A DNA stretch of 64,000 bases from Morella rubra. Taxonomy: Eukaryota > Streptophyta > Magnoliopsida > Fagales > Myricaceae. The stretch covers positions 20,044,874-20,108,873 of the forward strand of contig CM025851.1 of assembly GCA_003952965.2 (NCBI GenBank), written 5' to 3'. Within the stretch, counting starts at the first letter, position 1. Each line of letters starts with the position of its first letter. Shown piece by piece: positions 58,451-64,000 of the stretch. Under the pieces are notes generated by a model. It had not been told where the DNA came from and ran no database searches. It saw only the letters and a list, made by a program, of their open reading frames with translations. Position numbers and translations under genes: made by a program.

Positions 58451-58946
58451 TCGGGGAAGTGCTACTCTTTGGTGGAAGTGGGAGATGATTGATGATCATA
58501 GGTTGCGGAGAATTGAAGAGTTACACGTTAGAAGAATGCAGAGTCGAAGCAACAGTCAAACGACATCGTCGAAGGAGAGGAGGATTCGAGTTCGGACAGT
58601 GGAGATGGGGTGGTGTTCACGTCAGAGAGCATTTGATTTCGCCCAAGTTGTCAATGGACACGTGTGCAGTGGAACCTTAACAAGGGCAATGGCGTAATTT
58701 TAAACTTAAGGGTCTCAAATTGCCGTTTTCAAAATAGCAAGTACTGGTTTAATTTTTGCTCATAAATATGGGGCTAACTATGACTTTTTCCTTGTGAAAA
58801 TTTTAGATTTAAATTACTTATGCTTGATATTGATTTTCTTAATCTGATATCTTTTAATTAGCATTAAAGGAGACCTAGACCGAGGTTCATCAAAACTAAT
58901 TTTGACTAATAATCTATTAGACGGTGTTTAAATAAGTATAAACTTT

Positions 58947-59442
58947 GGGGTAAACTCATAGTTAGCCTCCTATGTTTGGGCAAAAATTAAGTTGCTACTT
59001 TTATTTTTCAATCTAACAATTTGAGACCCATAACTTTCGAAACCTATCAATCTTTGCCCCCTGTCTGAATCAGGCGTTAAATCCGATGGAAAATTGTGCA
59101 AAATGACCGAAATTCCCCTCCAAGGCTAAATTTTAAAAAATAAATTAAAATAATATAAATTTAAGAAATAAATTAAAAATAAAAAGATTATTGAAATAGA
59201 TTTTCAATAGTTTTATTTAAAAATATCATTTTTTATTTTTCATGAATTTTTTTAGTAATTTTATTTTGGAGGGGCATTTGGGTCAATTTTTCATGCTTTT
59301 CCATTTGATTTAAAGTCTAATTTAGATGGGGGGCGAGATTGATAGGTTTTGAAAGTTATGGGTCTCAAATTATTGGATTGAAAAATAAGAGTAGCAACTT
59401 GATTTTTGCCCAAACATATAAGGCTAACTATGAGTTTACCGC
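58947..59442. mobile_element. MULE-type MITE, subfamily M1, copy 3
   Basis: 496 bp, inverted ends GGGGTAAACTCATAGTTAGC and GCGGTAAACTCATAGTTAGC (complement). The 9-bp target duplication ATAAACTTT is perfect (58938-58946 and 59443-59451). It lies 150 bp from the Pack-MULE-like element with related ends. Confidence 0.95.
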
Positions 59443-59549
59443 ATAAACTTTTACATCACTTTGGATTTTTGTTGGTGATTTTAGTTTTCAGGAAACCATA
59501 ATTCACTTGGTAAGTTACATAGTTTCAGAAGATTGACTTCGATATTTTA

Positions 59550-59768
59550 GGGTGAGTTTAGATGGATAAAAAAATTTTCTGGTTAAATTTTTGTTGTTGA
59601 TAGTAGTGTAAATTTTGTTGGGATTAATGAAAAGGTTATTAGAGTTTGTAAAAAGGTATTAAAATTTGTAAAAAGTTGTTGGAGTTTGTAAAAAAAGTAT
59701 TGGTGTTTGTGAAAAACTAGTTGTGAAATTTTTTTTTGTTTTAAAATTATCGACATCCAAACACAAGC
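59550..59768. mobile_element. Harbinger-like MITE with TTA duplication
   Basis: 219 bp, ends GGGTGAGTTTAGATGG and the complement of GCTTGTGTTTGGATG, flanked by TTA (59547-59549 and 59769-59771). The interior has four GTTTGTAAAAA-type repeats, like the related elements near 40.7 and 50.0 kb. Confidence 0.78.
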
Positions 59769-59784
59769 TTAATAGTTAATATTG

Positions 59785-60125
59785 GGAAAAATACAATTTT
59801 TCGCCCATGAACTATCGTAGATTTTACACTTTGCATCCTAAACTATCAATTTTGACATATTGCACTCTTCAACTACCATGTGTTTTGCACGTTATACTAT
59901 AAACTACCAATTGTGACATATTGCACTATCTATCTACTAATGTCAGACACTTTACACCCTCATCCTGACATTAATACTCTCGATAACTTAATAAATTGAC
60001 AATAATATCTTCAATATATGCAAAGTGGGTCAAGGGTATTATCGTCATTTTAGTTTAAAATATTTGAAATTGATAATTTAGGGTGCAAAGTAGAAAATCT
60101 ATAATAGTTTGTTGGTGTAATTTAT
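59785..60125. mobile_element. Degraded MULE-type MITE
   Basis: Left text CACTTTGCATCCTAAACTAT and TTGACATATTGCACT is repeated in degenerate tandem form and mirrored at 60070-60125 (GATAATTTAGGGTGCAAAGT). It resembles subfamily M2. No target duplication. Confidence 0.5.
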
Positions 60126-60380
60126 TATTATTATTTTTTAATCTTTTGAACCTTTTTGTTAATGCTCAAATATGCTAAGTATATTTTATGCATTTGTAAT
60201 AAAATTTGTCACTAAATCTTCCTGATGAAAGTTATGGATGCAAGAGTGAAATCTAAAAAATACAATGAAAATGTATTAGTCCATTGCGAAGACTTGAGCT
60301 ACTATGCTTACTATACTCAAAGACTTGATTTTGATCTACTATGCCTACTATACTTAAAGACTTGATTCAAAGAGACATGA

Positions 60381-61873
60381 TAGGGTTGTAAATAAACTGA
60401 GCCGTTCATGAACAACTCTAACTCGGCTCGTATAAGCTTGACTCGAGCTCAGTTCGTTTAATAAACAGCCGAGTTCAAACAATTTCTAGCTCGAATATTA
60501 AACGAGCCAAACTCAGTTAAACTCGACTCAACTCGATTAAGCTCGTGAACAAAGCTCATATAAGCTCGACTCGGCTCATTTGAGCTCATTTAAAAGATAC
60601 ATGTAAATAAAAATATATTTATATTCTTATTATATATATATGTGCATGTGTTATGGTTTATATTAAATTTTTATGATATTATCATATTAAGTTACGTTAT
60701 AAAATGTATATATGTATATGTCATTTTTGAATATATAAGTATATATTTTGTTATGCATTTTAGTTTAAGCTCGATTTAATATATTTGTTATAACATATGT
60801 AATTAAATATTTTTCATTTATATAAAACAAAATATTTTTAATAGGTTGTCATTTTGTTTGATATTAATGTATGTATATCTATTCATACATTTTGTTATGC
60901 ATTTTAATTTAAGTTTGAAACACTCTGCAAGGGTTGTTTCTTAATTTCTATGTTATAACCACATATATGTAATTACATGTTTTACCATTTTATATTTACT
61001 TAAAAATTTAGCTACTTCAATTTATATAACATATGTGTTTCATGTTAGTTTAACATTTTCTTAGTAATTCATAGTCATTCGTATATTTATATAGCTAATA
61101 TGAAGTTAAAAATTCTTTCATAAGAAATTCCGCTAATCTTCATCTTCGTAACTTCCATCATTACGATACAATGATCTAGATATTCAATATATATCAAATT
61201 TTGACAAAAGTATAAATAATTAAATTTGATTTTGTACATAGAAAGTTAAGATTAGAGGAGTTCCTTATTGTGGAATAGCGGATAAGCATGGAAGTAACTC
61301 TAATTTAATTAGTAGGTCATGTTTTAGTATACCTTAAGACATAGAGTAGTCTATACTTGATGACAAATGTACCATTGAGATTTTATCGAGTCAAAATACA
61401 ACTGATATTATCGTAATTCATAAGATAAGAGCAACATCTATCTTTAGGAATAGATGTCTCTACTATTGACCTATGTTAATTATACTTTAGATCATAAATT
61501 TAGAACTTTTATACATAATTACATGGTAATGAGGAGAGAGATTATTTTGTAATTTTTTTTAATTAGGACAAAATTTTGAGTGCCAAAAGTATGATAATTT
61601 CAAATTTTGAAAAGGTTCTCCCTAATTTTAAGAATACAAAACAAGCTCGATCTCTAGCTCGAGTCGAGCTAAGTTCGATCTCTAGCTCAAGTCGAGCTAA
61701 GCTCGTGTTTGTTTTGTGTCGAGCTCGAGCTTGTTTAAAATTTAACGAGCCGACTTCGAACATGGATTTTCTAGCTTTATTCGAGCTCGAGCTCTTATAT
61801 GTGTTAAACGAGTCGAGCTCGAGCTCAACATATGTGTCACTACTCGGCTCGATTCGACTCGTTTATAGCCCTA
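60381..61873. mobile_element. hAT-like non-autonomous element with GAGCTCGAGC-type subterminal repeats
   Basis: About 1.5 kb with ends TAGGGTTGTAAATAAACTGA and the complement of TAGGGCTATAAACGAGTCGA. Flanking octamers GAGACATG (60372-60379) and GAGACATC (61874-61881) agree at 7 of 8. Both ends carry many copies of GAGCTCGA, AACGAGCC and AGCTCGACTCG in both orientations. The AT-rich middle has no transposase. Confidence 0.8.
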
Positions 61874-61881
61874 GAGACATC

Positions 61882-62164
61882 CAATGAAAGGACATGATCA
61901 CGATTTATTAAGTCAGCGTCTGCCGTTTGAACCTCTTGAAGAGCCGCAAGTTGCACTATAGGAACCTTGGAATGAACAATTCTAGAATACTTATAAATTG
62001 TTCAATGTTTAAATGACCTTGGCTGTAATTGGCGATCTCGACTTCCAATTAAAGCTTCTTAGCATTGCTGATTTGATTATAGATGCAACGCAACTATTCA
62101 CTCATCTCAATCGAGCCCATCAACGAAGATTAGTCACCAAATGAGGCTCAATTGAGCCCAACAA
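61882..62164. other. Spacer between hAT-like and copia elements
   Basis: About 280 bp without a recognisable gene or terminus. It could be copia internal sequence continuing leftward. Confidence 0.3.
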
Positions 62165-63530
62165 CTAGGAAAACAATTTTAGCATCGTTGGTCTCTCATT
62201 GAACCAGCTCTTTGGCATCAATGAGAACCTTAGTAGAATAGGACCCCATAATTCCTTCTCTTTCGAGAACATCTTAAACTGAAACTTCCAAATTGAGTAA
62301 TTTTTTCTAGTAAAACAAACAATAGTATTCTGCCAAACATGATGAGAGGTAACGGGGAAAACAAAAAACGAATAGCTTAGAATAAAAATTAGCCAGCAAA
62401 CAGATGCGTAACCCACAAGAAAATAGACCCAAGCTTAAGTCAAAAGACCAGATCCACGGCAGCCCACTAGAAGACGGATGCCCAAACCATGCCAAAGTCA
62501 CAAACAGATCCAGGCAGCCCAATAGAGGATAGATGAGCAAACCCTTACTCACGCAGCCCACAACTCAAGCCAGCCCGATAGAAATCACAGGGGCAGCCCA
62601 AATCCCAAGACACGGCGACATCCAAAGAAAGCCGAAACAGATACAAGTTTAAGCCCAAAAAATGGAACCGTTTGTTTCCCAATATTTTAAGACATGAAAA
62701 TTTTAATAAAATTAAACACACTTTAAAATTTTTAACTTTTATATATACATATTTAACTTTTAACAAACTCTAATAAATCTCAATAAAGTAAAAATTCTCG
62801 ACCTAAAATTTTATTCAAAGCCCTTTTCTTTTTTAAATTTTAGCTCTGTCACCTTCAATCCGAATTGAAGCCTAGGACACGGAATCAGCCCACTCGAAGA
62901 ACCCGAACTTCCCCAACACACCGAAAGCAACGGGAAGAACCAAACTTCCCCAACACGCCGAAATTCCAAATCGACCGGTATTAGCCACAAAAAGACACAG
63001 AACAGATCCCTACAAGCAAACCCAGAAGCTGCCCATAACCACAACAGCCACCACAAAAATCCGGACACAGCCACAACCACCACAACGGTCACTTTCACCA
63101 CAGAAGGTAAGCCGCAAACAAATGCCCTATTAATTGAAGCCTAACGGCACTCCAAATCAGCCCACTCGAGAACCAACACCCGAAAGCGTTCAACACGAAA
63201 TTCCAATCGACCGCTACTTAGCGATCAGATCCCTACAGCACACAGAAGCTGCCGATAACCACAACAGCTCCGGACACAGCCACAACCACCACAACGGTCA
63301 CTATAGTCACCACAGAAGGTGCCGACAGCCACAGAGCACCACCACCCAGCGTCAAGAAGCTCCGAAGACAAGCACAGAAGCCACCGAGAGCCACCCACAG
63401 AATCGAAAGCCCAAACCTCCACAGAAACGATCGGTACGCACCTACAACTCCTCCAAAATTGCGACGAAAATCGCATACCAGAGATTATGACCAGAGAGAG
63501 AAGGAATTCAGAGTGGGGTCTCTGATACGA
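62165..63530 (-). mobile_element. Ty1/copia 5' internal region (fossil), minus orientation
   Basis: The minus-strand stretch ending at 62165 encodes KNYSIWKFQFKMFSKEKELW, typical of the start of the copia gag (UBN2/DUF4219) domain. A primer-site-like text (complement TATCAGAGACC) sits at 63519-63530 next to the LTR edge. Between them is a ~1.1-kb G+C-richer leader with a tandem duplication. Gag shows breaks. The rest of the element lies to the left and is not recognisable within the window. Confidence 0.7.
62870..63330 (-). repeat. Tandem duplication (~250-270 bp) in the copia leader
   Basis: The text from GAAGCCTAGGACACGGAATC (62869) through ACAACGGTCACTTTCACCAC (63083) recurs from GAAGCCTAACGGCACTCCAA (63137) through ACAACGGTCACTATAGTCAC (63291). 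Shared landmarks are CAGCCCACTCGA, CAGATCCCTACA and GGACACAGCCACAACCACCA. The two copies differ by indels and scattered substitutions. Confidence 0.88.
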
Positions 63531-64000
63531 TGCAATAGGTCATGAATACACCTTTTTAGGGTTTAGCTTCTGGCTGATACATTGAACCTACCCACTCCAT
63601 GCAATGAAACAATGCTCAGCTCATATACAACCCACTACCATATTTACAGCTAGAACAAAAAAGGAAAGAATCATAGCACCAAATCATATTTCAGTAATTA
63701 TAGCACCCGAATCATATCGACACAATCGACTATGTATGTCACAATAAAGATGGTATGGATTAACTATAAAGCTATTGTAAAGAACATATTAACAGAACTT
63801 GAGTAAAAAGGTTTGATATAGTTATCAAAAAACAACTGGAATACCTTTTAAAAGAAATTTTCTATGTTTGGCATGCAATATGTATGTATACCATGTTTCT
63901 GTATCAAAGGTAAGAAACGGCCTCACCTTAGGCCTTATTGACTAGCTCATTTATATGTTTACCTTAGGCCTAATTTACAGCTAGCTGCCCCTGATCTGGA
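63531..64000 (-). repeat. Copia 5' LTR, partial, running off the window
   Basis: The inner edge is inferred at TGCAATAGGTCATG, directly beside the primer-site-like text. No gene is seen in the remainder. The outer end and target duplication lie outside the window. Confidence 0.5.

Larger units (their letters stand above)
57200..58795. mobile_element. Pack-MULE-like element with two captured host-gene fragments
   Basis: The right end (ATGGGGCTAACTATGACTTT, preceded by GGGTCTCAAATTG) matches the M1 MITE terminus. The left side (about 57215-57330: TCTTGAGATCCTTAAGTTTC, then CAATCCTCGCCCCC) is its diverged inverted partner. Between them lie a minus-strand PORR fragment and a plus-strand CDC48C/NVL fragment, both clearly host-derived, and no transposase. 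A target duplication was not found. Exact ends are uncertain. Confidence 0.72.

Noticed and set aside
58311-58499. Poly-Phe and poly-Leu minus-strand frames
   Set aside because: Antisense of the (GAA)n repeat.
63134-63490. Plus-strand frame rich in His/Asn/Thr near the right end
   Set aside because: It crosses the tandem duplication of a minus-strand copia leader. Composition reflects the CCACAAC repeats.

Overview
The window is nuclear DNA of a dicot plant. It is AT-rich, its genes are far apart, and it is dominated by plant transposable elements: Ty3/gypsy and Ty1/copia LTR elements, hAT transposons, Mutator-like (MULE) elements and PIF/Harbinger-like elements. There are no bacterial-type operons and no rRNA, tRNA or CRISPR. 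The one clearly intact host gene is on the minus strand at 47192-48535. It is intronless and encodes a cytochrome b5-fused delta-8 sphingolipid long-chain-base desaturase (SLD), with both haem histidines and all three histidine boxes in place.

Layout. 1-9.2 kb: a dead YUCCA-type flavin monooxygenase gene (auxin biosynthesis family). Its last exon is split by a 6.6-kb Ty3/gypsy element flanked by CAAGA, and that element is itself split by a 1.1-kb Harbinger-like element flanked by TAA. 10.9-17.6 kb: an old LTR-like sequence carrying ~190-bp tandem units, split by a younger minus-strand solo LTR (flanks GTTGT), which holds a long-TIR MULE. 18.3-28.0 kb: a Myb/SANT-like coding fragment split by a second member of the same LTR family (flanks CAGAT). 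That element is filled with two MULE MITEs and a copia remnant. 28.5-32.0 kb: a large foldback-like inverted repeat whose arms carry 70-bp tandem units that are themselves hairpin-forming. 32.1-33.1 kb: the C-terminal part of a hAT transposase. 33.7-39.6 kb: two SIRE-type solo LTRs in opposite orientation and two hAT-family elements, nested.

41.4-45.8 kb: a 4.4-kb hAT element with its transposase gene recently decayed (about five frameshifts) and a perfect 8-bp target duplication. It sits at the stop codon of what looks like the last exon of an unidentified minus-strand host gene. 47.2-48.8 kb: SLD and its promoter. 48.9-60.1 kb: mostly small inverted-repeat elements, one short retroposon with a 17-bp target duplication, and a Pack-MULE-like element carrying pieces of two host genes (a PORR-domain organelle RNA-binding protein and a CDC48C/NVL-type AAA ATPase N-terminus). 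60.4-61.9 kb: a non-autonomous hAT-like element. 62.1-64.0 kb: the 5' part of a minus-strand copia element running off the window.

The order of events can be read from nesting and from target-site duplications, many of them perfect. No new enzymatic or defence system is evident. The most unusual structures are the foldback built of hairpin units, the hAT insertion that replaces a host stop codon with its own, and the clustered GTGTCGACAC palindromes in the SIRE-type LTRs. LTR elements are treated as fossils throughout.
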